Shown piece after piece: positions 1 through 11,300 of a DNA stretch of 64,000 bases. The notes under the pieces were generated by a model that did no database searches, was not told the DNA's origin, and worked only from the letters and a program-made list of their open reading frames with translations. Within the stretch, counting starts at the first letter, position 1. Each line of letters opens with the position of its first letter. A program made the translations under genes and the position numbers. Origin of the DNA: Lytechinus variegatus (lineage: Eukaryota; Echinodermata; Echinoidea; Temnopleuroida; Toxopneustidae); the NCBI RefSeq assembly GCF_018143015.1, contig NC_054751.1, positions 29,651,783-29,715,782 of the forward strand, written 5' to 3'.

Positions 1-46
1 AAGCCTTTAAGGACAAGCATGATAGATTACATTACATGGTGATCTT

Positions 47-187
47 CAGGGGCCACAGAACAGGTTTGAAGGGGGGGGCTGACCATGCACAAAATCACAA
101 TTAGATTGCATGCCCCCCTTTTTTGTACATGATTTTGGGAAAAAGTGAGGGGGGGGCTTTAGCCTTTTGCCCTCAGCCCCACCCCTG
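47..187. mobile_element. Short hAT-like MITE with CAG/CTG ends
   Basis: The interval begins CAGGGGCC and ends CCACCCCTG, so the outer bases form a short imperfect inverted repeat of the CAG...CTG kind seen in hAT-like elements. Long G runs follow each end on the inside. The flanks share GATCTT, but one base overlaps the terminal CTG, so the target duplication is not clean. The boundaries are tentative. Confidence 0.3.
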
Positions 188-199
188 ATCTTGTACTAT

Positions 200-2760
200 C
201 TGCAACATAAGATATGATTAAAAAAATATTCAAGCATATACAGTGATAATCAAGTTCTACTCAGATTCACATAAAAATTATTTGAAAAAGTTCAATGTGT
301 TAGTTGGATAAATAAAACCACAAGATTTTTGCTCCTATAATATATGGTGTACAGTTGTTAATATTTGCACAATCAAGTTGAAGATCTATAGAAGTAGACA
401 GATTCAATAAAAAATTGACAGATTAGTTTTGATTCCGATTTTTATTATGTGCTTGCTATAATTATCTGGCTGTAAAAATGAGCTAGAGTTTCCTTTATCT
501 ATGTACCATGGTCCCTATATCTCTTCAGTGTATTTTTATTGTAGAAATGAAGACTAAAATAGTAACCATTAGACCTAGCTAAAAATACTAGTGTTATTAT
601 TCGTAACAAGATTTTACGGTAAATGCCCTTTTTTCATGAACTGTTATTTTGGTGAACCACATGCAAATTATTTCAAATATCATTTAGATCTTAAAATTAT
701 CCAAGAACAATTAAAGGAAAATGAAAAAAATATCAATAATCAAATTGTAGCTTCTATTTATAGTACATAGTACATATTCACTTTGTTGGACGGATGAAAG
801 ATCACTCTTTTTTGAGAAGTAATTTTTTATATATACATTCATTATTCCTCATAGAAATACATTGATTAGTACTGATTTTCAGGAAAGACGTTAATAACTA
901 GAATTGCAGCTCTATTAATTATCAAATAATCAAGACATTAACTACACAGTCCGTCCTACAAAAAAGGAAACCCGTTTTCAGAGGTAGATTTCACAATTAT
1001 GTTTTTACTATACATTTGACATGACGAAAAACTTCCATTTGAGAACACTATACCCCAGTTCCCCTTCTCAGCAATTCTCTTCTCCAGCCGTAACTGCCTC
1101 AAGAAAGCAATTTAAGTATCAAAACACCTGTTTCTTGACGTTGGTCCGAAGATAAAACAACAGCCGGGCATATACAGTCACAGCAGGGGGCCACACACGA
1201 TGGGATGCATGCGCAGCGCTGAGTGCGGTCCCTGTAAGCATGCCGTCATTTTTATTCGCTTACTTTCCTTATTCCGAGGTCGATTTTATTCGTTCGAAAT
1301 TGAAAATGGACTAACATTGGGTTACTGGATACATTATGCCTTTGAAAACGTGATTAAATATGGAATACAATAATTTCATTCCGAAGGTCCTACTACAGGC
1401 AGAGAAGTCTCACGTAATAGCACAGCTGTTGTTTATCTTTTCGTCCTTTGCTCAACGCTCATATACTGGCCTTCGGGGGTGAAATTGAGACAGCGGGGAT
1501 TACCCCTGGATTACTTGGCCAAGTGCGGTTGATAAGGGCTTGGAAATGATTTTTAGGAGATCCAAATGGAAAATGGGGTACAACACCGCAGTTCGCAATC
1601 CGAACTGAGATCCAAATGGAAAATGGGGTACAACACCGCAGTTCGCAATCCGAACTGCGGTATTGTTTCAAAGGGAAGTTTGACGTAATGATACTCATGG
1701 TAAGAGTGGAATCTCATCTCTAATTTGAAACAGCTTAGCACATCATTCACGCATGGAAGATTACAAACAATACTGAGGTATATCAGAAAAGATTTGCGCA
1801 AAAACTCACATGTAAATCTGAATCAGTGAGGATCAGTTAGGGAATCTTAACAACAATACAAAATTAATGCTAATGAGCCAATCGTCACATAAGCACGTTC
1901 GTTGTATCACAAACCAATCTTGTCCAATTTTTCTGTGCTACCTGGTTTTGAAATGAAAATTTCAAACTCATTTTGCACATTAATGCGTGAAGTGTTCGTC
2001 ACATATTAGGTATCAAAATAAAGAGGAATAATCAAATTATATGATTATGTAAATTAGATATCATAATTCATAAAAGAAGAGAAAAAGACATTGGAATCCC
2101 GGTTTCCTTTTTTCTCAGATGCACTGTATATCATATAAACTCATACTGACATATTACATAATCAACATTGCCAGTGACAGAGACAATTGTATACAAAATA
2201 AAAGATTCTGTATAAAAACTAAAATCTTTGTTTGTTGTACATGTATAACAGTGAGAGCATGAAATTAAATTTTTCATGATAAATGATGCTCCATTATGAC
2301 GTGAGATGTATCGTAAAACAGCTATCCTTCTTGTTTGTGCATTGTGCTATGAATGAAAACAAAGATTGGCTCTGATCTTTCTATCTCATGCAAAGAAATG
2401 GGAATGTATGAAATAGTCTCTTAAGGTTCTGAATGTTTTCTGTTTTGTTTCATGAAATCAAATTTTCTGTAGTTATGCATGGATTACTTAAATCTTCCAA
2501 AAACTGCAAATGAATGATGGAAGTTGAACTTCACAAGGGCGTGTAAATCCATGCTTTGCATAGTTATTATATAGAACTCCTGACACCCAATGGGAAAAAA
2601 AAACTTACGCGACTGAGTTGAGCAAGGGACTATTGTAGAAAATTTCTAGATAAATGTACCATAGCTGTAACACACCGTTGAAGGAAATGTAGGTAAGAAA
2701 GAAATAATCTGATGAATCTGCAATAATAACATTCATCCAGTTTCAGGCAAATTAAAAATT
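200..2760. other. Non-coding, AT-rich, mostly unique sequence
   Basis: I see no convincing exon or long reading frame on either strand. The only notable objects are a GC-richer patch near 1140-1270 containing GCATGCGCAG, which resembles an NRF1-type promoter motif, and the 50-bp tandem duplication listed separately. The missing 3' exon of the minus-strand secreted-protein gene could lie here or beyond the left edge, but I could not pin it down. Confidence 0.5.
1557..1656. repeat. Exact 2 x 50-bp tandem duplication
   Basis: Two identical 50-base units run from 1557 to 1606 and 1607 to 1656, each starting GAGATCCAAATGG and ending CCGAACT. The end of the second copy with the next bases forms a hairpin, arms ACCGCAGTTCG and CGAACTGCGGT with a five-base loop. 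No coding function is seen. Confidence 0.85.
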
Positions 2761-2782
2761 AACAGGTGGAATGCCTCTGGCC

Positions 2783-3861
2783 GTCTCACCTGCATCACGC
2801 GGTTCAATATAGCAGCAGTGCTGACTTTGAATACTACTCTAACTCGCACAAGATGTTCAGCGATACATGGTTACTCTTATGTCCACTTTTTATGAACTAG
2901 ACCAATAAACTTACAGAGATATGATGGTTATTCAACAAAAAACCCCAACATGGCCAAAGTTCATTGACCTTACATGACCTGTGACCTTGATCATGTGACC
3001 TGAAACTCGCACAGGATGTTCAGTGATACTTGATTACTCTTATGTACAAGTTTCATGAATCAGATCCATAAACTTTCAAAGTTATGATGGTAATTCAACA
3101 GATACACCCAGTTCGGCCAAAGTTCATTGACCTTTGACCTTGGTCATGTGACCTGAAACGCGCACAGGATGTTCAGAGATACTTGATTACTATAATGTCC
3201 AAGTTTAATGAACTAGACCAATAAACTTTCAAAGTTATGATGGTAATTCAACAGATACCCCCAATTCGGCCAAAGTTCATTGACCCTAAATGACCTTTGA
3301 CCTTAATCATGAGACCTGAAACTTGCACAAAATGTTCAGTGATGCTTGATTACTATTATGTCCAAGTTTCATGAATCAGATCCATAAACTTTCAAAGTTA
3401 TGATGGGAATTCAACAGATATCTGCAATTCGGCCAAAGTTTATTGACCCTAAATGACCTTTGACCTTGGTCATGTGACGTGAAATTCGTGCAGGATGTTC
3501 AGCGATACTTGATTAACCTTATGTCCAAGTTTCATGAACTAGGTCCATATATTTTCTAAGTTATGATGACATTTCAAAAACTTAACCTCAGGTTAAGATT
3601 TTGATGTTGATCCCTCCAACATGGTCTAAGTTCATTGACCCTAAATGACCTTTGACCTTGGTCATGTGACATGAAACTCTAATAGGATGTTCAGTAATAC
3701 TTGATTAACCTTATGGCCAAGTTTTATTAACTAGGTCCATATACTTTCTAAGTTATGACGTCATTTCAAAAACTTAACCTCAGGTTAAGATTTGATGTTG
3801 ACGCCGCCGCCGCCGTCGGAAAAGCGGCGCCTATAGTCTCACTCTGCTTCGCAGGTGAGAC
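2783..3861. mobile_element. Terminal-inverted-repeat element with a satellite-like core
   Basis: The ends are the perfect 11-bp inverted repeat GTCTCACCTGC (2783-2793) and GCAGGTGAGAC (3851-3861). Between them lie about five to six degenerate tandem units of roughly 153-192 bp. Unit markers at about 2841, 3003, 3156, 3319, 3482 and 3674 read (A)ACTCGCACAGGATGTTCAG or variants. The last two units share an extra block around AACCTCAGGTTAAGATTT. There is no coding capacity, so it is non-autonomous. Its class is uncertain; repeat-core elements of this general kind are known from marine invertebrates. Confidence 0.6.
2975..3658 (-). promoter_or_regulatory. Five DR1 nuclear-receptor motifs, one per satellite unit
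   Basis: Paired TGACCT half-sites separated by one base occur at 2975-2987, 3128-3140, 3291-3303, 3454-3466 and 3646-3658. Four of them are TGACCTTTGACCT, which on the minus strand is AGGTCAAAGGTCA, the textbook DR1 site bound by HNF4, COUP-TF and RXR heterodimers. The first has G as spacer. Their presence is directly visible; binding or activity is inference. Confidence 0.6.
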
Positions 3862-4257
3862 AAAAATGGGAGAAAAAAAGAACTGTGCTATTCAGGTATT
3901 TTGTTAAACACATACCTGCTAAACGACATTGTCATGATGTGAACTGCTCAAAATTGAATGAAGAGTATTGAAAATATTCATCCAGCTATTCAGTCAAAGA
4001 TGTATTTGTTATTGGATTATGCCTCTAATCTGAAGAAGATTTCCCTGGTTTACTTGAAGAGTGGATTTGGTGATGGACATCCGCTGACTGTATGCTGAGT
4101 GAAGTCCATACCTTTTGGGACAAAGTAGAAGGAAATAAAAAGGAGCAAAGTTATTATGGTCAGCAGTGTACATGGTGTTAATTTAGTAACAAGATTATGT
4201 TATCGCTTTACCAGGTTAAACTAGTTGGGACTCGTGCTTCCTCAAGCAGGTGAAGGC

Positions 4258-4392
4258 TCAGGAAAGCATTTCATCAAAATTTTTCATGCGAAAAGTTACA
4301 GTCAGATCTGACAACTTTCCTTGGTTTTGATTGGCTGAGAAGCAGTCCCTATGGAAACTATCAGATAAAATATCCAACAAGCGCTTTCCTGA
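4258..4392. mobile_element. Short MITE, TCAGGAAAGC ends
   Basis: The left end TCAGGAAAGC and right end GCGCTTTCCTGA are inverted, and inward sequence such as AACTTTCC and GGAAACTATC continues the similarity. It is about 135 bp and non-coding, just upstream of the LINE copy. Confidence 0.55.
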
Positions 4393-4559
4393 CATGTTTG
4401 CCAGGTATGTACATTGTAGCCTACAATTACAATACTAGTAGTATTAACATGTCCGGTTCAGATATTTCAGAGACAGAAACGTTTGAACCTCATCCTTCAT
4501 ACATAAACACAAAACATCAAGATAATAACTATATCTAGATTTAACAAAAATTGTTTTTT

Positions 4560-7500
4560 AATAGTGCATGACAGCAATTTGGGCAATTGGGATAGGTTGC
4601 AAGCTGAATTAGATTTGATCAAACCTGACGATTATGATGGATGTCTCCTTCTAGGTGACTTCAATGTTGATATGTCGCCAAATGTTCATTCTTCAAATCG
4701 GATTCACTTGTCATCAATGATGAATGAGCTTGATCTGATTCAGATGGTATCATCTCCAACTAGATTGTCGAATGGATCTTCCACTGAGGGATCAATCATC
4801 GATCTTGTCTTTACCAACCGTCAATACGCTCTTCTGGATGTTAATACCATGGCTAATCCTGTGGAGTCTGACCACCTAGCAGTAAGTGTTCGCCTGCGAT
4901 CACCGAAGCCTGCTCCGACGCCTTCAGTTCTCCGATCGTTTCTTCATTTGAAACAGGCAGACTTTGGTCATCTTCGGCATACTCTACATCTATTACCATG
5001 GAATTCTCTATTGGATCCGGCTGACATTGAGGAAAGCTACGAACTATTTCTTGACCTGTTTCATGCTGCCGTCAATGATGCTATCCCACGTACCTTGAAG
5101 AAGAAGTCTAAATGTTCACCTTGGATCTCAACAGAACTAAAGAAACTTGTCTTGCTGAAACATTCTTTGTTTAGAAACGCTAGACAGTCTAAAAGACCTG
5201 ACGATTGGACTGCTTACAAAGCTCTTAGAAATAAGGTAAAGAAAGAAACTAGGAAATCTTACTGGACTTATGTGAACTCTCTCTTTACTTGTAAAGATAA
5301 CAGGCGTAAATTCTGGTCATTTATACGTAATAAAAAGCATGCTGTACCACCTCCTAAATTCAAGTTAAATGATATTAACATGTGTAAACCTTGTGACATT
5401 GCTAATGCTTTCAGCACTTATTTTTCCTCCGTTTTTGGTCCTTCTTTACCTCTTCCTAAGGCTCCTTCTTTATGTACTTTGCCTATCCCTTCTCTCTCTG
5501 ACCTGTCCGTCTCCACCTCTGATATTCATTCTGCTCTTCTTCGCCTATCCAAGAACAAACCACCGGGACCTGACGGCTTGTTACCCAGTGTACTCAGTAA
5601 CATTGCCCTAGAAATTTCACATCCTCTATCTAATTTGTTTAATGCTTCTCTCCACAGTGGAACTGTGCCTTCTTCTTGGAAACGAGCCCTTATTACCCCT
5701 GTTTTTAAGAAAGGTGAAACATCCGACATTACTAATTACCGGCCTGTTGCCCTAACATCTGTGTTGTGCAGAGTGCTTGAGAAGATGATCGTGAAGGCTA
5801 TTGATAACCATGTCGAATCGTTTGGTCTCCTTAATAGAAACCAGCATGGTTTTACGAGAGGGAAGAGTTGTGTTACTCAGCTGGTGAATGTGCTCCATAG
5901 ATGGGCGACTGTCTTGGATAAGAGATCCCCACCACGAATCGACGCAGTTTTTCTAGACATGTCGAAAGCTTTCGACAAAATGCCTCACAATGCTCTTCTT
6001 GCCAAGCTATCCTCTCAATTCAACATTCAGGGTAACCTGTGGAGATGGATTTGTTCTTTCCTTTCTAACCGCTATCAGTCTGTTCTCTTTCAGGGTTCAA
6101 CCTCTCCTTGGATTCATGTTCCTTCCGGAATTCCGCAAGGGAGTGTTCTGGGACCCAAGCTATTCAATCTCTTCATTAACGACATCTCCATCTCCCTTTC
6201 TTCTGAAGCTGTTCTCTTTGCAGATGATCTTCTCTTATTCCGTGTTATTTCTTCTGATGCTGACGAAACCATAGTCCAAAATGACTTAGATAGCTTGATA
6301 CAGTGGACTGCCAGCAATGGTATGTCCTTTAATGCACACAAGACTAAAGTTATGCATGTGACAAGGAAGAAAAGAATTCAAACTCCTCATTACTATTTAG
6401 GAAACGCATGCATATCATCAGTATCTTCATTCTTGTACTTGGGTATTACAATTAGTTCAGACCTATCATGGAACCCACACATTGATTCAATTGTCTCTAG
6501 GTCGAACCGTCTGCTTGGTTTTATCCGAGTTGTTGCACGTGGTGCCTCTACCAATGCCATATTTGCATTATATAAAGCTCTCATCTTGCCAATCCTCGAA
6601 TATGGCATTCCTGCCTGGCACCCGACGACCTTAACTCAATCTAGGAAAATTGAAAAGATTCAGCGTGCGGCAACCCGCTTAGCTCTCAAGCAGAGGCGAG
6701 GCGAAATGCCGTATGATGAAAGACTTCTGGCACTTAACTGGTCATCACTCACATCTCGTAGGGACTACTTGTTATGCTCATTTGCATACAAGTGCCTGTC
6801 GGGTTTATGTGACTGTGAATCTCTTCTTGAAAACATACTCATTAACCCCCGTCATATGGAAGTTCTTTCCTTTCGACATCTTTCTTCTAGGACACAATCC
6901 CTCTTCTGCACCCCCTCCAGAAGACTACCTCGACTGTGGGACACACTACCCAACGACATCAAGGATGTTGCTGTTCTTTCTCCTTCTACTTTCCTCAGTT
7001 CTGTAAAGCAAGCAATTCTATTTCCTGATTAAGACCTTTATGCTTTTCTACTTTTCCTGCTTAATACAATGATTCTGGTTCTGCCTTGGAGACATTTTCT
7101 TTTCATTATCTCTGCCTCTCTCTCTCTCTCTTCTCCTTTTTACTTTGTATAAATTATATCTTTCTCTCCTATCAAAATTATGCAATTTTACATTATGCAC
7201 TTAATGCATGCTTTTCTCTAGATTTTATCTCTTATTTTATCTTGTAAATTATCTTAATTATTTTAAGGCTAGTACAGTGATATTCTTATCCTTTCTCTTT
7301 ATCTCCTCGATTCGTTAATCCAATGCTTTCTTATCCCAATTTCCTATCCTGATAAGTTTTATCATGTTATCATGTTTTTTCACTGTACATGTATCGTTAT
7401 GATAAATCAAGTGATTATATCCTGAAAAAGTTTTCGATATTAATTACATTTTACTTTGGACTTTTACCCCCCTTATTTTTTCAGATCTCCAGTTACACCA

Positions 7501-7930
7501 GATCTGATAATCATATATATTTGAATTTCCAATTGCAAGTTTATTTAAAAATACCCCTTTCATTACTGTTCAGCACCGAGGTGTTATTTTTTACTATGTT
7601 ATATTTTTCCAATTTTGCAGTGGTATTTTTTTTTATGCATCTCAATACTATCTAATTAATTATTTTGGCACCCTTTTCAGTATTCCCTTTTTAAACGTGC
7701 AATATTTTGTGTAATAGTATTTATATATTTTTATTTATGTCTTGGGAGCGGCATGTGTGGGGGCTCATGCCTTCGGGCAACAGTGATGAATTTCGCTTTT
7801 GTGCCCCCTGACCCACATGCCGTTCCCGCATTCTTTGCATGTTAATGTACTGTAAATTTTCTAATGTAATGTGTATGTACTTTTTTATATTGGTCAAATA
7901 AATAATAATAATAAATAATAATAAATGAAT
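4560..7930 (+). mobile_element. 5'-truncated non-LTR retrotransposon (LINE, CR1/Jockey-like)
   Basis: The copy consists of the 3' part of an endonuclease/reverse-transcriptase ORF, a long AT-rich 3' untranslated region, and a terminal AATAAT-type microsatellite at about 7897-7925. No ORF1 and no N-terminal half of the endonuclease are visible, so the 5' end is truncated, as target-primed reverse transcription commonly produces. It lies between the last recognised exon of the minus-strand secreted-protein gene and the left edge. The left boundary is approximate. Confidence 0.8.
4564..7032 (+). CDS. LINE endonuclease (C-terminal part) and reverse transcriptase
   Basis: An uninterrupted frame of 822 codons encodes the retrotransposition enzyme. 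The frame opens at 4507 after a stop and position 4564 is a GTG, so this is the edge of a truncation, not a true initiation site. The C-terminal half of an apurinic-type endonuclease is present, with LLLGDFNVD near residues 28-36 and SDHLAV near 103. The reverse transcriptase follows: PPGPDG near 334, the FLDMSKAFD block near 463, SGIPQGSVLGP near 520 and the catalytic FADD near 552. The thumb and connection region carries the LYKALILPILEYG block typical of CR1/Jockey-type enzymes. It ends at TAA. No frameshift was seen, which suggests a fairly young insertion. The missing N-terminal endonuclease residues make autonomous activity unlikely. Confidence 0.9.
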   Translation: MHDSNLGNWDRLQAELDLIKPDDYDGCLLLGDFNVDMSPNVHSSNRIHLSSMMNELDLIQMVSSPTRLSNGSSTEGSIIDLVFTNRQYALLDVNTMANPVESDHLAVSVRLRSPKPAPTPSVLRSFLHLKQADFGHLRHTLHLLPWNSLLDPADIEESYELFLDLFHAAVNDAIPRTLKKKSKCSPWISTELKKLVLLKHSLFRNARQSKRPDDWTAYKALRNKVKKETRKSYWTYVNSLFTCKDNRRKFWSFIRNKKHAVPPPKFKLNDINMCKPCDIANAFSTYFSSVFGPSLPLPKAPSLCTLPIPSLSDLSVSTSDIHSALLRLSKNKPPGPDGLLPSVLSNIALEISHPLSNLFNASLHSGTVPSSWKRALITPVFKKGETSDITNYRPVALTSVLCRVLEKMIVKAIDNHVESFGLLNRNQHGFTRGKSCVTQLVNVLHRWATVLDKRSPPRIDAVFLDMSKAFDKMPHNALLAKLSSQFNIQGNLWRWICSFLSNRYQSVLFQGSTSPWIHVPSGIPQGSVLGPKLFNLFINDISISLSSEAVLFADDLLLFRVISSDADETIVQNDLDSLIQWTASNGMSFNAHKTKVMHVTRKKRIQTPHYYLGNACISSVSSFLYLGITISSDLSWNPHIDSIVSRSNRLLGFIRVVARGASTNAIFALYKALILPILEYGIPAWHPTTLTQSRKIEKIQRAATRLALKQRRGEMPYDERLLALNWSSLTSRRDYLLCSFAYKCLSGLCDCESLLENILINPRHMEVLSFRHLSSRTQSLFCTPSRRLPRLWDTLPNDIKDVAVLSPSTFLSSVKQAILFPD

Positions 7931-8167
7931 GACCGTAGGGCATATCCAGAATAGATGAGGGGGGGGGGGGAGGTGGGTGCAGATGTACATAGCCCTTCTG
8001 CAAAGCAATTAAAAAAAAGAAACAAGTTACAGGTTACAAAATGTTACAAGAAGCAAAACAGAAAAATAGATCTAGGGGCTGAGGACCTCCCCCAACCTGA
8101 GATGAGAAACTATCACACACACAAAAAAAAGGTATGTATTTGATGAAATAATGAAACAAGTGCTTAC

Positions 8168-8336
8168 CAAGGTTCTTGGTCAGTCCGATCAGGTTCTTAT
8201 AATTCTGCCCAGCATCACAGAAAGCCCCTGCTATCTGAGAGATGGAGAAGGCTTTCACAAGGCAGAACGAGTCCATCGTAGAAAAGGCAAAGTTTAAAGT
8301 ATCGTTGTAATGATGCTCTCTGGTGCGATGCCACCC
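8168..8336 (-). CDS. Secreted-protein gene, 169-bp exon (last one found)
   Basis: The exon lies between TCTCTCGTAG and GTAAGCAC on the minus strand, giving 56 codons plus one base. It starts GWHRTREHHYNDTLNFAF and ends near GQNYKNLIGLTKNL. No stop codon is reached, so the gene continues to the left; the next exon was not identified. Confidence 0.7.
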
Positions 8337-11300
8337 CTACGAGAGAACGGAAAGAGGATGAGATGGTATTATAAAGTAAACAAATCTGACACAGAGAATG
8401 GAATTTGAAATTATTTGTCACTCAGTTTTAAGAATAAGAAGGATGAAAAACAGGAAAATTAAATTGGATAGCATTTTTGAAATAACGGAAGATGCAGTAA
8501 CCTTGTTAATTTCAGAAATTAAAGTGAGAAACAAAAGATTCCGTGTAATTTGAAGCAATTTTGCAATTGATTTCTGATCTGTTTCTCAAACAGGTACAAG
8601 TCTGGTTTTCTTCAAAAGAGAGCAATGCATTTAAACAAATACAGTACCTGTAGAATGAAATCAGCCTTGACCTTGTACTTCCTGAGGTCATCTGAACCAA
8701 TGAAAGTGTAGCGGCCATCATCACCACCTAAAAAAACAAAGAAAAAATGTCAATCAAGAATCAGAATATAGCCAATTTGGAGATTAAAGGGGAATCCAGC
8801 CTTGGCCATAAAATGTTGTGTTGGGATGGAGAAAAATAGATTAAACAGAATGGTAAAAGTTTGAAAGAAATCAAACAAGCATTAATAAAGTTAGAGCTGT
8901 TTTAAAATTGAGATCACTAATACTGTATAGATTTCAAATTGGCAACTGGGTAAGTAAATTATGACAAGGGGTAAGGACAACTTTCCCATAGGCCTTGAAC
9001 TTTATTATCAGGGATTTGTGGTTTTCTCCTAAGTACCCATTCCCCTGGGGCAGTAATCTAAATATAACCCAGGTAGTATATTGTTTTATATCTTCATGAC
9101 AGAAAAATACAATTTGAAATAAAACTTTTAGGAACAATTACATTTTATCAATAATATGTATTGGAGTACATGGAAGAGTAGTCCTTGCCTGACATCACGA
9201 TGACATCCCATATACGGCAAATTCAAAGTCTCCACGGGTATAGTGATTACCAATATTTACAACTTTTAAAAATTCATAACTTTCTTGTTGCTTGTCCAAT
9301 ATTGTTCAAACTTTTACCTATCAACTTGCCTGATTTTTCTTTTCCTTATATTGGGTTGGATTCCCCTGTTAACAGATTGGCTTTAGGCTGAGCTTACATA
9401 AGCAAAACAAGAGTGATCTTGCTGATGTGGTTTACGGTACACCATGTGGAATGTTATAGAAGCAGTGGATAGAAGAAGAGAAGGAAGTGGATAGGTGAGA
9501 AAGTGGAGATTTGAGAATAGAGTATTCTTTCTTGAGAATAGTCCTGAAAAGGACTGTAAACCAGAAGGAATGTTGAGTGAGAACAGCTTGAGTAGTAGAG
9601 CTGATGAGGAGATGCTGGCTTGCGTCGGCGAGTAGAGATGATGAGTAGTAGAGAGACTCGACGTTTCGGACAGGTTGACTGTCCGTCTTCAGGAGCTGTT
9701 CTTGTACTCAAGCTGTTCTCACTCAACATTCCTTCTGGTTTACAGTCCTTTTCAGGACTATTCTCAAGAAAGAATACTCTATTCTCAAATCTCCACTTTC
9801 TCGCCTATCCACTTCCTTCTCTTCTTCTATCCACTGCTTCTATAACACTCCACATGGTGTACCGTAAACCACATCAGCACTAGGCGGTTTCAAACCGCCT
9901 CGATCACAAGAATCCCCGTTAAATTACGAGAACTTTTTAAGGCTAAAAAATACCCGTTAATTATTCCTGCATTCACACCGCCCCGAAACACATCCTTCGG
10001 GATAAGTTCCCGAAGTTACGAGCATGCGCAGTGTGGTCTGATAAGCAGGCAAGGCGGGAGATTCAAAATCACTTGCCCAGCAGCCACCCACGCCGTCGCG
10101 CCCAACGACACGCTGGGATAAAAGTTCCCGTAATTTGCTTTCACATCGCCTAAATACCTGCGACCTTGGAAAAATCCCCACGAAAGTTCTCGTAATTTCG
10201 CCAAGTACCTACTATTTAGCGGGTATTTTCTTTCGGGGAAATTACGCGTAGTTTGCTTTCACATTACCAAAATACCTGGTATTTTCTGATCGGGGTAAAT
10301 TTCCCGATCAGAGAATACCTGGAACTGGCGAACTTCGAGGCGGTCTGAAACCACCTCAGCAATGGTACATGCCACCATGCAAACCTTCAAACAACATCTG
10401 AAGAGTGATCTTTGTATCACCCTACAAGGAAAGTTGATAAAAAAGCAGAAGAGTTTAAACTACTGGTTGGTATTAAGCATACAGCATTGTACTAAAATAC
10501 TCAGCTTAAGTCTAAAGAATATAGCACCATGAAACCTTACCTCTTTTCAGTCCATCAACATATGCATCAAACACCTTTTCACTCGGTGCAGCTGTAAAAA
10601 GAACAAACAGATCAGATAAAAAGTTACCATCTTACAACCTGAAAAAAAATGGCCACAAAATTGGGGTCACAAGAACTAACATGATCACATTAAATAAATA
10701 TAAAGGTGAGTATCAATTTTTGTAATTTCATTTGTCAGAGAGTTTTGGAATATAAATGTATAATAGTTGGTTATGCTGTTTCAAATGACAATATATATAT
10801 TTTGAGAATTGCCACCCTTTCTCTCTGTCTGCATATGCATGTGTATATGTGTCTCTCCACCCCCCCCCCTCATAATACATAGATTGCAATTAAAGACATC
10901 CTTTAGTGCTAAACAGAGATTTTGCTTTTTAAATTGAAAACAAGATACTTACTGAAAACAAGCTCCAGTGTACAGCATGCATTTCCTGAAGAAATATAAT
11001 AAAGTATCACAACCAATGATTTCGTTAAAAAAATCATAAATAACGAGAATAATGTGTTTCTTCTAATCATTATTTAGTTGTGTACTAGAATAAGATTTGG
11101 TACAGGTGACACATGAATCATAATAGTAAATATGGCATTCATAATGAACAACGGATCTAGAAGCTATTCTGAAGTGTGTTATACAATTGGAAAGCTCCAA
11201 AACAGGATTATATCCTTAAGAAATACTGAAATGAAATTTAGAATTAAAGATACTTTCAATCATTTTCCTTTTAGTGAGAATCGTAATCCAACTTAATTTC

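Noticed and set aside
4017-4060. Minus-strand acceptor TCTTCTTCAG as the final exon of the secreted-protein gene
   Set aside because: It would add one residue before a stop. The pyrimidine tract is weak and nothing else supports it.
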